A DNA stretch of 64,000 bases from Ceratodon purpureus (taxonomy: Eukaryota > Streptophyta > Bryopsida > Pseudoditrichales > Ditrichaceae). The stretch is taken from contig CM026424.1 of assembly GCA_014871385.1 (NCBI GenBank), positions 496,001-560,000 of the forward strand, written 5' to 3'. This document shows positions 25,415 to 37,761 of this stretch, piece by piece; within the stretch, counting starts at the first letter, position 1, and each line of letters opens with the position of its first letter. Under the pieces are notes generated by a model. The model had not been told where the DNA came from, did no database searches, and saw only the letters and a program-made list of their open reading frames with translations. The position numbers and the translations under genes are program-made.

Positions 25415-27620
25415 CCTCATGTTTCGTCATCTGTTCAGGCTTGTGCATTGCCAGATCATTTGTAAATGACTGTACATTACACTTTTTGAAGGTGCTTAAT
25501 TTCAAGATTAGCCCAAACCCCAACAGGGCGGTGAATGGTATTGAGAATTTGCCTTCATTTTCATTCATGTCACTGATTTTGGGTCCTCTTGCAGCATGCT
25601 GTGCTGTTCGTACGCTTCAGGTGTCCTAGGGCATCAAATTTGTAATCTATTTATTAAGAGGCATCTAATGTTACAAAGAATGTAACTACCAAACCTATCA
25701 ACGCATTATATATAGTTTATTGTAAGGGAATATATGTACCTGTTGGTGACCTTTCTGGCATAGGAACAAAAAAATTCCTGTTTCTTCAGAATAAACAAAC
25801 AGATACTTACACTAGGGTTTTCACACTAGGGTTTTCACAGATGTTTGCTCAGAGCTCAAATTGTAAAATGTATGTAATACATATCTCAAAGATAATAACT
25901 TTTTATAGTTTAGTTTGTCTTTATGAACTATTTTTAACAAAAGGTTGTATTTTAGGAAGTTTTATAAAGTACTACAAAAGTAGCTCATAAAATAAGACTT
26001 TTGGAACATAATATTGTGTTTTCATTCATAAAACTATGTAGAATAAGGACAAGAAAAAAATATCAAGTTCCTAATCTTCAAATGATAATTATTCAGATTT
26101 AGATAAAAAAATACCTCTAATATATTTGCCAACCTTTGAATATGCATGTTCTTGTGAAGCAAGTTTGCTTCTTCTCCAAGATTCGGGTTTGTGCTACTCT
26201 CCACATTTGTAGCTGCAACTCGTTTAAGACCAAATTTGTCTTTAACTTCAAAAAAAATAAAATTATGATTGCCTTGACCCCTCCTTTGGCTCTTCATCGA
26301 TGGCCTCCACATATGGCTCAAACGCACCATCAACTTAACCACGTGAAACGACATCATAACACAACTCTTCTATATTGTTCAAAGCCTAAGGTACACCTAC
26401 TAGAGTACATGCGTCCATTGGAAAAAGTTTGTATGTGAGCGGAGATCGGAGAACAAAGTGTCTTTAGAGTAAAGAATGGATTTTTTTAAGAGATTTTAAA
26501 TTCTCATAGGTTTTACCTTTTTATAATTAAGATTTTCTCATACATAATGATTGTACAAGGTTGTTGTCAAAATAAAAATTAGGACTTACGTCAACATGAC
26601 GTAACTACATAGGTGGACAACTCTCGCTTACATTTTCTCCTTCAATTGAAGTACCACTATTATTTCACTTTTCTAGCAATGTAGAATTTGTTTCCTAAAC
26701 CCACAAATGGAGGTAGGGAGGAGAAGTGTGTAGTGTGTTTCATGCTCTTGTGAACGGTTTTATAGAACAAACAAATTCTTAGTGATAGCGAGAGAATGAT
26801 AATCCTAACATAGTCCATAACTATAATTCTGTAGAACAAATGATTATGCAACTTTGTTCTAAGAGGTTACAATAATTTTTGGTAATGACATTAAGCATAA
26901 AGTGGGCTATGTAAGGTATAAGCAAAAAAGATATAGAAGTTGTTCTTAGATGATAAGGATGTTTCCATTGGTGGTTTGGAATTTAATCATGGAAAAGAAC
27001 AATTTGGTTTGATTCTAATTCAATTATTAATTTTTATTTTTAAAACCAATAGAAAATTTAAGCTTTAAGCAAATTTTAGCTTTAATTCTTAAGACACAAG
27101 TGTATTAAGAAGGTATTTTAAGATTTTTTGGCAATTTCACATGATTTCAATTTTGAGTATGATATTTTGAAATCTTTATGAAAGGTATAGAAATGTGCTA
27201 GATTTGAAGAGGTATCATTTCTTTCCACCAAACATGGGGAAATAGCCATGGTGCCAAAATTAATTTCTGTGACTCATTAGGAAGTTTATGTGGCAATGCT
27301 AGAATTTTACTACCTTAAAAAGTTTGCATACAAATAAATATCATAATTTTATTTCAAATTTTTAAGAAAAAAACCATTCTACAATACAAATATTTCATTC
27401 GAAGGGATCTAAGTTGTTGCCCGCTTCCAAGCATAGTGCAAACAAATTTCTACTATATTTAAATATCAGAGATTTCATTTAAAATTTTTAAAACTTTAAG
27501 TTGATTTTTTCAATTGAAGAAAAAAAAATTGCTTTTACCATTTGGATTTTAGTCTTTCATAAATGAATTAACATATAGATAAATTGTATTTTAACAATGA
27601 TGTGGATCCTAGTCCATTAA
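25415..27620. other. 3' flank of FYR gene and AT-rich intergenic DNA
   Basis: The first 400 bases probably hold the 3' UTR; AATAAA occurs near 25,790. A 16-base unit (ACACTAGGGTTTTCAC) is repeated twice in tandem at about 25,810-25,840. The rest is AT-rich with only short, unsupported open frames. Confidence 0.5.
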
Positions 27621-28229
27621 GGGCCGATTTACACCTAGGGACCGGGCCAATTCAGCCCCTTTGAGGGCTGAAATCCTCAATCGTGATTGGCCGAGAGGCA
27701 AAAATTGGCCCCAACTCCTTTACACCTAGTCCTCGGGCCAATTTGGTGGCAGAATTTTTTCAATCAAGAAACCAAGTTCTGACATGGCCCGAGCTCGGTG
27801 AATTGGGTGCACCAAGAATAGAAGGAGAATGGAAGGCCAACTCTTGGCCTCGGGGCCAATGTCAGAGTTTAATTAAAAAAATATTCCACAATAAATTATC
27901 CTTTCTCCTCAACCAATCACAACCATTTCCACAGCCGCGGGATTTTGAGCCCACAACCTCATAGCTTCAAAGAAGGAGCCTATGACAATTTCGTCCACCA
28001 TATCCTTCTTTGCTCCTGCATGTTTACTATCAATAATTGATTGTTTTTCTAGATTTATTGGATTGGCCCGGCTTCTTGGCCCGAAGGCCATTACATAAGG
28101 GAAAATTGGCCCTTGTTCTAATCTTATTATAATGGGGACTTGAGGCCGGCCCCAACCCAAAAATGGGCTGAAATTTCAAGCAATTGGCCTCAAGAAAAAT
28201 TGGCCCGGCCCCTAGGTGTAAATCGGCCC
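27621..28229. mobile_element. 609-bp PIF/Harbinger-type MITE, TAA duplication
   Basis: The ends form a 32-bp terminal inverted repeat with a single mismatch (27621-27652 and 28198-28229), starting GGGCCGATTTACACCTAGGG. TAA flanks it on both sides (27618-27620 and 28230-28232). A diverged internal copy of the end sequence (TTTACACCTAG...CGGGCCAATT) lies at 27719-27744 in direct orientation. The element is GC-richer than its surroundings and carries no transposase; the open frames within it are not credible genes. Its ends resemble those of the Harbinger element at 52.0-55.6 kb. Confidence 0.92.
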
Positions 28230-30084
28230 TAAGAGTTTGTTTTGAAAATGGCACGTACCTATTTAACATCTAAAATGTAACAGAATAGCTAAATTTTTTT
28301 TGGGGATAATAAAATCTCTTTAATTCAATAAAAATCCATTCTTGAAAAGACAAAACAAAGTGTATTGTTTTTGTATTGTATAGCCCTCAACAAACTTATC
28401 TCTTTACTTTAAACAATATACTCTTTCAAACTATGTAGTCAAAAAATCTTTAACAACAACCAAATTTTCTTCTATACTCTAGTTTTAGTCCCAAGGTCAA
28501 AAATAATAACTCTTTCTATATTTTTCATTTTGCTTCTTTGCATTAGAAATGATACTTTTGAAGTGATTTTGGTTAAAATGTAAGTCAAGAAAGTTTAGAA
28601 GTTAAATCTACTAAACTTGAAATTGCTACAAAAGATAAAAATATTTTGAATTTTATTGATTTGTAGAGTGAAATAGAAGCTTAATTTGATTCATTTGACT
28701 TTTTCAAAAATATTCAAATTACTACAAGTGCAAAAAAGACATTTTTAAAGGTGGAATTTGAGTTTCACAAAAAAAAGCCAATTTGGGCTTCTTTGGCATC
28801 AAAGCCATTACTTCAATAAAAATATATAAACTTCCTATAATAAAATTCATCATAATAAATTTAGTTGGTTAATTTTTTACTTTTTAAAATTTAAACTAAA
28901 TTTTCAATGCATTTTAACTTTTTTATGTGCTTTTATAATTTTGAATATTGGACGTAATAGAATAAGTATGATATATATTACTCTAATTTTTTATAAAATA
29001 AAAGAAAATGAAAATTTGAGAAGTGAATTTAATTTCTATTAAAATTTAAATTTAAAGATTGAAATTTTCTAGTAGAATTTAACTTTTTTCCTTTTTTCCA
29101 AAGAAAATATTTCTTCAATAAAATCTTTACTATAAAACAAATTGAGCTCTTAATAAAAGGGCAGCTTCACAAGTCACATATATTTATAACGTGCATCGTG
29201 TTAATATATTCATGATTTCTTTTTTTAAATATTAAAAATCTTAATAATTAAAATAATTTAAAATTTCTTATATACTTTTAAAAAAATAACATTTGAGCCT
29301 TAAAAAAATTAGTCAATGAAAAAATAATTTCATGCAATAGAGTTATAAAATTGTTTGATACTAGCTTTTAAGCAAAAAATACCTTTATAAAGTTGATGTA
29401 TAAGTTTTTTTTATTGTATAGATTTGTATGGCAAAGAAAATGATTATTCATTTGCATGAATGATTTGCAGTTGCTTGTAGGCGTTTGTACAATTCAGTTC
29501 AAAATTGAAAATTATTGCATATAACATTCTTATTCTCCATTAATGAATTTTATAAATTAGGGCTTTGTTACGAAAATGAATTCAACGTGATTTTATAAGT
29601 AAAAATTGGGAAAATAGTGTATATGATCTATGTGGCATCACCGTGATTTCTATATGATCTATGTGGCATTTATAAAATAATTATTGAAAATGTTTATCAA
29701 AATTCGTCTTTTAAGTCATGTTTTTCAAACATCTAAAACTTTATAAATTTTCAAGGATTGCAATAGATACATAGTTTGAATTTTATTTTTTAAATTCGCT
29801 TTAATGATTATAATTTTCAAAAACAAAAGATTAGTTTATATTCTAAGAAATGAATTTTGGTTGTAAATTGTATTTTTTATCAAATAAGTTGTTTTTTTGA
29901 ATATATTTTTATTAAATTTTCATTCAAGTTTAGATTATATGTTATGAACCTTCATTCACTAACTATTTTTGTTTTAAAGATGGTAGTTAAACAATGGATT
30001 ATATTAAGAAGGCATATGTGAGTGAATTCTTTAAATTTTTTTATTCATTAAAATTTTCTTCATATTCATTTAATTATTTTTAAC
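28230..30084. other. AT-rich DNA upstream of the YjbQ-fusion gene
   Basis: Very AT-rich sequence with long A and T runs; no open frame of note and no defined promoter element. It must contain the promoter of the gene that follows if that gene is transcribed. Confidence 0.5.
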
Positions 30085-33000
30085 ATGGTTGATAAAAATT
30101 CTTCACAATCTTTATTATATGGTGCAAACACATCACATGTATCCAATGTTTTGGAGCAAGAAAATTCAAGTGAAGCAATACAACCTACAACATCTCAAAT
30201 GGCACATGGAGAACAAGATTCAACTCTAAATATGGCTAATCAACAATTTCTTGAATCTAATAAACAAGGACGACCATGGTTAAATTTAGGTTGGAATCAT
30301 GCACCTAATAGAGTACAACGTCAACATGCTAAAAACAAAACAAGCCGCTTGAAAAAAAATCAACGTTTCAAAAATTTATCACCTCAAAATATACCTAATC
30401 ATTTTATTTTAGAAAATCAACAAAACAATAACTTAAGTCTTCCAAAAAAAGATACATATATGAATTGGAATCCTAATAACGATAATAATATACATTCTAA
30501 TATGAATGATTGGAACAATTATGATCGTTCTCCTACAAATTTAAATCAAAATTCAATAAATCCATCTTCAACCAATGACTTTCAAAGTCTTCACAACGAA
30601 TCTTATGAAGGTATTGATGAATTTAGTGAAAAAGGTCCACAAAATGGTATGGATTTTGGTTTCAAACCTTCTAATATGAATGATTTACTCTACTCGCAAG
30701 ATGAAGCCTATGATACAAATAATTATACTAATGCATCACAACAATTGGGATATGTAGATAATTTTAATTCACATGGAAACTCTTCAAATCCGATGTTCAA
30801 CTTTCATTGTACACCTCAAAAGCAATCATTGAATTTCCAATGCATTCCTCAAGAACAACAAATAAATTTTCAATGTTCTCCCCAAGGACAAGGCTCCGGA
30901 CTTAATCACGGTCTTCAAATAAATCCAAACTCTAAATTCAACCTTCATTGTACTCCTCAACATGAAGGATTGGTATGTAATCATTCATCATCTAATGTAA
31001 CCTGTCAAGAAATTGCACATGTTGAAGGAAACAATTTTCAACATTCGGATGTTTCAAAGTCTCAAGGTTTATTGCCTAATATGAATTCTACATTAAATCC
31101 ACTTGGAATAAATACTACATTTAATCCTCATGGTTCATCACCTTCATTAAATATCACGTATTCTCCAACCTTTCATACTTCACCATCAACATTGCCTACA
31201 ACTCCAAAGTCTAAAGTTATTGCTCAAGGATTAAACATCCAAGAAGGTGCAAAATGTCTTGAAAAGAAACAAATCTTAAATCAGTGTTCTTATAATATTG
31301 TGCCGAATAAAGCTTGTAATACTCCAACTACTACAAATTTAGATAATGATCCTTCTTTGAATTTAAAAAATTCTCATCATCATTTTTGTGGACAACATCA
31401 TCACATGTGCATCGATTTATGTCCATCAACACCAAATGATAATCCAACAAAAGACTTAACACCATATCATTGTTCTCCTAATTGTCATCAAGGTCATTTT
31501 CCTATTGACAAAATTCAAATTTCCCAAGAATCTTCTCTTGATTTTCATGCATCACAAAAGAACTTATATGAAAGCAAGAATAGTATTACCAAATTGCGAG
31601 AAAAATCACAATCAAAAAATTTAAATGATTGTAGTAGTGAGAGCGAGTATGATCAAAGTTCCACTTGTCCAACTACAAAGAAAAAGTCTCTATGCTTGGC
31701 ATCAAAAAAAATGAAAAGTTGTCGAGATTGTCTTGAAGAAGAAAATGATTGCAGTACTATTCCTATGTGGATACAAAAGACTATTGTGCTTCCCGTACAA
31801 CGCCGCGGTTGCCATAACATTACACACTTGGTGTGACAATTTTTTAATTATATTAATATTGTTGAGTTTTTTAACCAAATAAATTCAATGTGTTGATTTT
31901 TTAATTACACATAATGTAGTTAGGAATTATTTAAAAAATCAAATCATAAGAAATTCTCATTTGATATATGTAAGGTTTTGAAGTTGTAGTGGATTCTAAA
32001 TTATTGAAAAATATACAAATTCCTGTGTGATTACTCAAGAAGAATAAATTATCAAAAAAATAAATTCAAAATGATTAGTAAGCTATAATTATAAGTATGT
32101 ATGAATAATTAGTTGAGTATTAAATTTTCATAGGAAAATAAGAATAACTAAAATTAAAATGGCAGTTAATGCGACATTTGGAAAGTGACTTGTCTTGTTT
32201 CAAATGTGGCCTGGCTCATATATTTTGTAAGTTATTTATTTATCTATTTGTTTGATTTTCTTTTAAAGCTTTATGTTGTAATTCTAAACTATCCATATTG
32301 TCATTCATTGATTTCTTTTGGTATCTTTAGCTTTTAAAATTATAGCAATATGAATGTGTAAACATTTGTTTTGTTTAAAACTTTGATACAAAAAAACACT
32401 TCCAATTTAATATTAAATTCTTAATATTTTGTTTAAGTCATATCCTAAGAACTTTGAAGCAAATCAAATATGTTAATTAATTGGTTAGATATTATTTTTG
32501 AAAATAAACTTGCTTTTACTTCAATTAAAATGTGGAATTGGAATATGGATTTCAAAAATAAGAACAAACTTAGGGTTTTAATGCAGAAGCTGCAGAGATT
32601 AAGATCTCGTTTCGGGTGTTGATTTAACAGTACAAGATTCAAGTGCGTCCTTGACCATCAATGAAATTCACGACTTAAAAGTCATGCAAGATCTTCAAAA
32701 ATACCTCAATCTATCTATACAACAAGTAAGTCTGAACATATCTCCAAATTTTAATATATTTTATACATGGTTTTTTAATTCTCTCTCTCTATATATATAG
32801 AATAATTGAATAACATTATTGATCGGTTTTGTTTTTACATGGTTTGTTGTCTTAATAGGGAAAAACATCATCATGCTCTTACTTTCACAAAGATGAACAG
32901 TGTACCCCCTCTCTATCCATATAGAAAAAGAATTAAATAAAAGATATATGAGTTAGTAATTAAAGTTTTTTGGAATAATATATTTTTAAAAATTAGGATA

Positions 33001-33500
33001 AGATTCTCATAGATTATATTTTGATGAATCTGATTATGTTAAAAAGGAATTCTTAAATAAACAATAAAAATCAATTTTTTGACATGTATACACTTAAAAT
33101 GTTTTGTAGGTGTTGATGATGTGGAATCACAAATGAAACCAACAATGCTTGGATGCTCGTTAACGTTTGTTTTTTGGCCAAACCTTTTTTGTTGTGGTAA
33201 TATCATTTTATTTATTTATTTAATCTTAATCTTAATCTGTGGTATACTGGTTTATGCAGGATTCCCATTACAGATGGATTTTTGAACATTGGAAAGTGGC
33301 AAGTAAGACTTTGTAATTAAATGGTTTTTGAACATTACTGCTCTCAATTTCTAGGCACGTCAATTTAATCAAATCTATATTTTATTTCATATTTGTTGTC
33401 TAATATAATAATTCTTTCAATATGATAGGTAATTTGCTTATGTGAACAATTAAACTGTGGAACATGTCACCGGATTGTTGTTACAATGAATGGAATTTGA
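30085..33500 (+). CDS. Asn-rich protein fused to a C-terminal YjbQ/UPF0047 domain
   Basis: Seven exons join in frame: 30085-31830, 32166-32226, 32631-32725, 32859-32901, 33110-33164, 33260-33302 and 33429-33500, giving 704 residues. Residues 1-560 are Asn/Ser/Gln-rich low complexity. Four FN(F/L)(H/Q)C-(T/I/S)PQ repeats lie near residues 238-295 and a His/Cys-rich patch (HHHFCGQHHHMC) near 431-445. Residues 561-704 are a complete YjbQ fold: MWIQKTIVLPVQRRGCH, FKCGLAHIF, SSASLTINE, LGCSLTIPITDGFLNIGKWQ and RIVVTMNGI. YjbQ proteins are about 140 residues; E. coli YjbQ has weak thiamine-phosphate synthase activity, but the true role is unclear. The family's HTSASL histidine is Asp605, and the histidines of its AHIK and CEHR motifs are Gln656 and Gln688, so activity may be changed or lost. 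The ATG at 30085 opens the frame; more 5' exons are possible. The first donor (TTG|GTGTGA) is weak. Expression is unproven. Confidence 0.82.
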
Positions 33501-35552
33501 TAAACAATTTTGCTTGAAACATTATACAAGAACAATTCTATTTGAAATCATACATTTAAATGTTGTGACTACGTTGTGCACTATATACACAATTCAATCA
33601 AAAATCCATCTACATTTGAAAGCTCCAACTTTGTTTGATTAAGTTCATGAATAATTTTTATATCATATCTATAATTGTTTGAACATTCTAGATGACTAAA
33701 ACTTTAAGGAATTACTTCTTCTTCATCTCCACCTCAATTTCTGTACACTTAGTTGGATTGGATTCCAATTCAAGTCTAGTTTATATAAAGATAATTTCAC
33801 CTACTTCAATATTTTGTAAAGATTTGATAAGAAATTTAGTACAAGAGGGTCTATTTTTAGATCATTTTTCCATTTTAAATTCTAGGACGTAAATTGATAT
33901 TTCAAGGTCAATTTTCAACACATCAATTATCAATTAATAGCATTTCAAATTCAAATGTCAATATTCAAATTTCAAAAAAAATTAGTATATCAAAAAAATA
34001 GAATCTTTCAATCTATGAGGTATAATAAGTCCAAATTTCATCCATATCATCTAAAGTAAGTCTACTAAAAGATTGTTTAATTATAAGAAAATTACTATGT
34101 TCACCTAATACATAATATTTTTGACCTTTCTATGGTTGATATTTCCATTATTGAGTCAAATTTACTAAAACTTTATTTGCAAAATTTCATGACCTATCGA
34201 AGAGCCTTATAAAAGCTTCAAACATTCTATATGAGATTTTTTGGTGACTTTTATAGAAATGTAGATATTAAAAAACTATTTTTTATGTAACATATAGAAA
34301 AGGCTTCAGGTTTATAGAGCCATTCAAAGAAAGATGTATTGGTTGGCAAACAAGAAGGTAGCCAATTACTTTTGAAGGTTTCAAAGGCTTTAAATGGAAC
34401 TTCCAGATATGTGTTGAAGAGATCCAAATAGACAATAAAAAGAGGCCATGTAACAATAATATCAATTAATATTTCATTTCACAATGCAAATAAAAGAGAT
34501 AGAACCAATGGTATATTGTATGTTAATTTCTTAAGTTTCAAGGTGTTTTTGGAGGCAAAACTGTAAAGAACAAGCTCCAACTGATAACAATCTACTAATT
34601 TCTAAATTTAGACATTAAATAGAATATGTAACTGTAGAATCTTGTACCTACTTTGTCCAAAAAGGTGTATACCAAAATTAGAGCTCATTCCATTGTACTG
34701 ATTGCAAGATTATAAGGTTTGAAGTTTGAACTCACTTTATCAAGTTTTTTTTAACAATAATCCAATAGTATACCTAAGTTTTGACGCCCAAATAATATAC
34801 ATTGCAAAAACATTTGATTCATGGAGGATCATCAATTCCTTTAGGTGTGGAAGTTAGGTATAGGCTCACAAAGTTTGAGGTCTATACGCGCTTGGGAAAA
34901 GGAACAAAATCCTTGATTTTATTAAAGGAGGTGTGCAAAAAATGCATTACATTCTCCAAATTTAAAAATAGAAAAAGATAATTTAAACATGTTCAATTGA
35001 AAATCCAAGCAGTAGATATGTTCTTGTCAATGAGAAAAAGAACCATAAAATTTTTCTTTGAAATCAAAGTGAAATAAAAAATTCTAGAATTTTGTGAAGT
35101 AGAAATTGTATATTTCCATGTTATTTCCTAGAGCAACTTTGATAATAGTAGGTCCTGTAGTGGACCCCTCACACGTCATAGATATTGGATGAGATACGTT
35201 AAGTTAAGATGAAAAACAAAGATTAATGTAAAATTTTCTATGAAAAAAAGTATTTTGAATGCAAATTGAGTTATGGATGATGACTATCATTTGGATGATT
35301 TTTTTCAAAAATGAAGACAACCCTTCTAGGTGAAAACGGTTGGTTAGATGAAAAGTGTATATTGGATGAACATTGTCATCAATGTACATGGATGAAGAAA
35401 TATTGACCCTATTATTTTGCAAATGTCCAACCTTTGAAATTTACTCTTGTCACTTTTGGCCCTTATTAATGATTTGTAACTTTGGAAAAAAATGTGAGAT
35501 CTTGATTAGTCATTGGCTATTAGTTATTGGATGCGCAGATTTAGAATCTGCT
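33501..35552. other. AT-rich intergenic DNA, no gene seen
   Basis: The 3' flank of the YjbQ-fusion gene grades into AT-rich DNA. Only short open frames without family resemblance occur. No repeats or RNA genes seen. Confidence 0.5.
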
Positions 35553-35555
35553 CTA

Positions 35556-35583
35556 CACTAGTGGAAAGGCAGGCCAACTACAC
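35556..35583 (+). repeat. CACTA left terminal inverted repeat
   Basis: Twenty-eight bases identical to the reverse complement of 49941-49968. Target duplication CTA at 35553-35555. Confidence 0.97.
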
Positions 35584-36377
35584 TGAAGTATTACACCGGA
35601 AGTTGGAAACGGTGTACATTCTGAAATAGCGGTTCAATCTGATTGGAGGACTGTCGATTTGGTGTAATTGTAGGGTCCCACTGCTGATATTCTCTGTAAT
35701 AGTTGAGGAATTTTGTGGGCCTTCCATTCAGCCAATCCGCGCTCCTGATAAATATGGGTCATCCGAGTTTCACCCACGCCATATGTGGGAGCGTGTCTTT
35801 TACGCGCTCAGGTGCTGGGTCAGTAAAATGCTTGGGTACTGTACAAGTGCACAGAGGATCTCATCCATATCCCGCGATGCTAAATCGAGATAGAGTGGAA
35901 AACGGTAGCCCGATTCACTTTAGTCTTGCGTTACTTCTACCCCGGGTGATTATGAGTGCATACCCGGTTTGGGTCAACGGATATGTGTGAACAGTTTGCG
36001 TGTACCACTCATCGCACTCATCTACGAAATCAAAGAATCTGCACGACCGGGGCTCCTGAATTATGAACCTCATACTTTATTATTAAAAACCGCAGGATCA
36101 AAAGAGACAATGGACATGGACACATTGGTACGACGATCAACATAGATCATAGAGTTGTATTAGACTGACGCTATATCAGAATAATTTCTCTGCCGTTCTT
36201 CCTTCAAGCATGGATGCTGCTGACTATTGGCTTTTCCAAAAAGTGAGTCATCTTCAAGTTTAATTGTCGCTAAAATGTACCGTGAAAGACTTCTATCACG
36301 GGCTCCGATATGCTAATACATGTTAACTGTGCTACGATAGAACGATGGAGGTCTACACTTTACTTAGAATTAAATGC
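35584..36377. promoter_or_regulatory. CACTA left subterminal region
   Basis: It contains ACACCGG and CGGTGTAC at 35593-35618 and GGTGTAATTG near 35660-35670. These mirror motifs in the right arm and are probable transposase or TNPA-binding repeats. No open frame of note; an open stretch at 35703-35990 has no family signature. Confidence 0.55.
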
Positions 36378-37761
36378 TTACAGGTGCCGTAGAAGGTCCG
36401 AGACGGCCTTCAAACTGTCCACTTCCCCGTCCAGTTGCTCGCACATTTCGACGTATTGAGTCTGTGCCTTCTCCAGATCAGTTGTCACTTGATTCACTAT
36501 CTGCACTTGTTTGGTACATTTAAATTCCCAGGGATGTAGACGGGCGCGCGTAGTTGCCAAATTCTCGGACCATGACGATACTAGATGCTCGCACATTTGG
36601 AGCATGCGCGGGCTGAAGGTCTTGCTGTCGTCCGTCGCTGCTCGGGTGCGTTCCGTTCTGGCTTCGAAAAGGGCGTCTTGCGCTTTGTTGTAATGCCCCA
36701 TGATTCGTTCCATGTGAGTGCTCTCCTCTGCTACCTTGCGCTGGAATAATCGCAGTTTCTCCTTCTCGTCTTTAAGACGTGCGCCGAGACACTCAGCTCT
36801 TCTGGAGTAATCATGGCGAGCTTGCTGAAGTTTCATTTGCTCGCTCTCCACAACGCTCGCGACACGGTCGCGGCACAGAGTGAGTCCGGAAATGGCCGCC
36901 GCGTCAAGACGGGCTGATTCTGCTTCGACCTTACCCTTGCCTTTCTGATCTGCGCGTGGTGGTCGCCGATCAGTGCCCCGGGATTCGCGCTGAACGCCCT
37001 CATTGTCTCTGGAAATTGGAGCACCGGGTGTAAGCCGTGCAGAGGGGGGAGTTCCGTGTGCACGGGAACGAGTCAGAATTGGCGGAGACGTAGTGCCATG
37101 ACCCTCCTGCAAGGCTGGGACCTTCACAAAAATACACCACGACGATCACGATATAATTTGCTTCCATTACACCCGGATATCGTTACGACAATGAGGCAAA
37201 ATTCAAGTTAATTAAACTACTTTATCTATAAAGAAGTACAAAAATGAGGCCACATAGAAACGGACGTTTACATTGCGGCACACAAAATCGAAATTGCCAG
37301 TTGGGTTTGGAAGTACGAGCCTGGAATGAGCCGCGTGGTAGTACTTTCATAAGAGGCGGAAGAGGATCCGTTAGGTTTTCAAATTCAGGGAACAGACGGA
37401 ATGCTCCAGGTATGCGGGACTGATGGGGGTGAGTTTGCTTATATGCAAACTCAGCCCAATTCACCGGGATTCCCATTGCTTCTGTAACGAGACCGCGTGC
37501 AAAGTGGAATGGTATGACTCCATTCAGAGGCCATTGCACTTGAAGGACTCTCAGGTGTAACTCTCGGACGTATAGCCCATACGATGGATTTCTATGGTCT
37601 GTGAAGGTGAACCCGGACTTATATTTCGGGCCCCAGAATTGAGCGACATCCACTCGAGACGGGAGTAGATCGGTTGGCGTCACCGTAGGAACAACCCCGG
37701 TATTTGGGAGCGCCATGAAGGCTGTGAACCAGGGGATGCTGCAAGGATCCAAAACGTCCAT
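36378..37761 (-). CDS. CACTA accessory gene, coiled-coil C-terminus, unknown function
   Basis: Two open exons lie on the minus strand. The upstream one (37761 down to about 37270-37220) encodes a Trp/Phe/Pro-rich globular segment beginning MDVLDPCSIPWFTAF and containing AQFWGPKYKSGFTF and LNGVIPFHFARGLVTEAMG. The downstream one (37121-36378, after an acceptor GTGAAG|GTCCC) starts with a Pro/Arg-rich linker. It then gives a long charged, heptad-like helical region of about 150 residues (for example ARLKDEKEKLRLFQRKVAEE), probably a coiled coil, to the stop at 36378. The donor joining them is not certain; GTGCCGC or GTACTT near 37280 or 37235 would keep phase. Further 5' exons may exist up to about 38.9 kb. 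I recognise no family, though the first part is vaguely like plant 'transposon protein' segments found in other CACTA elements. Its place inside the element implies cargo or a transposition helper. Confidence 0.5.
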
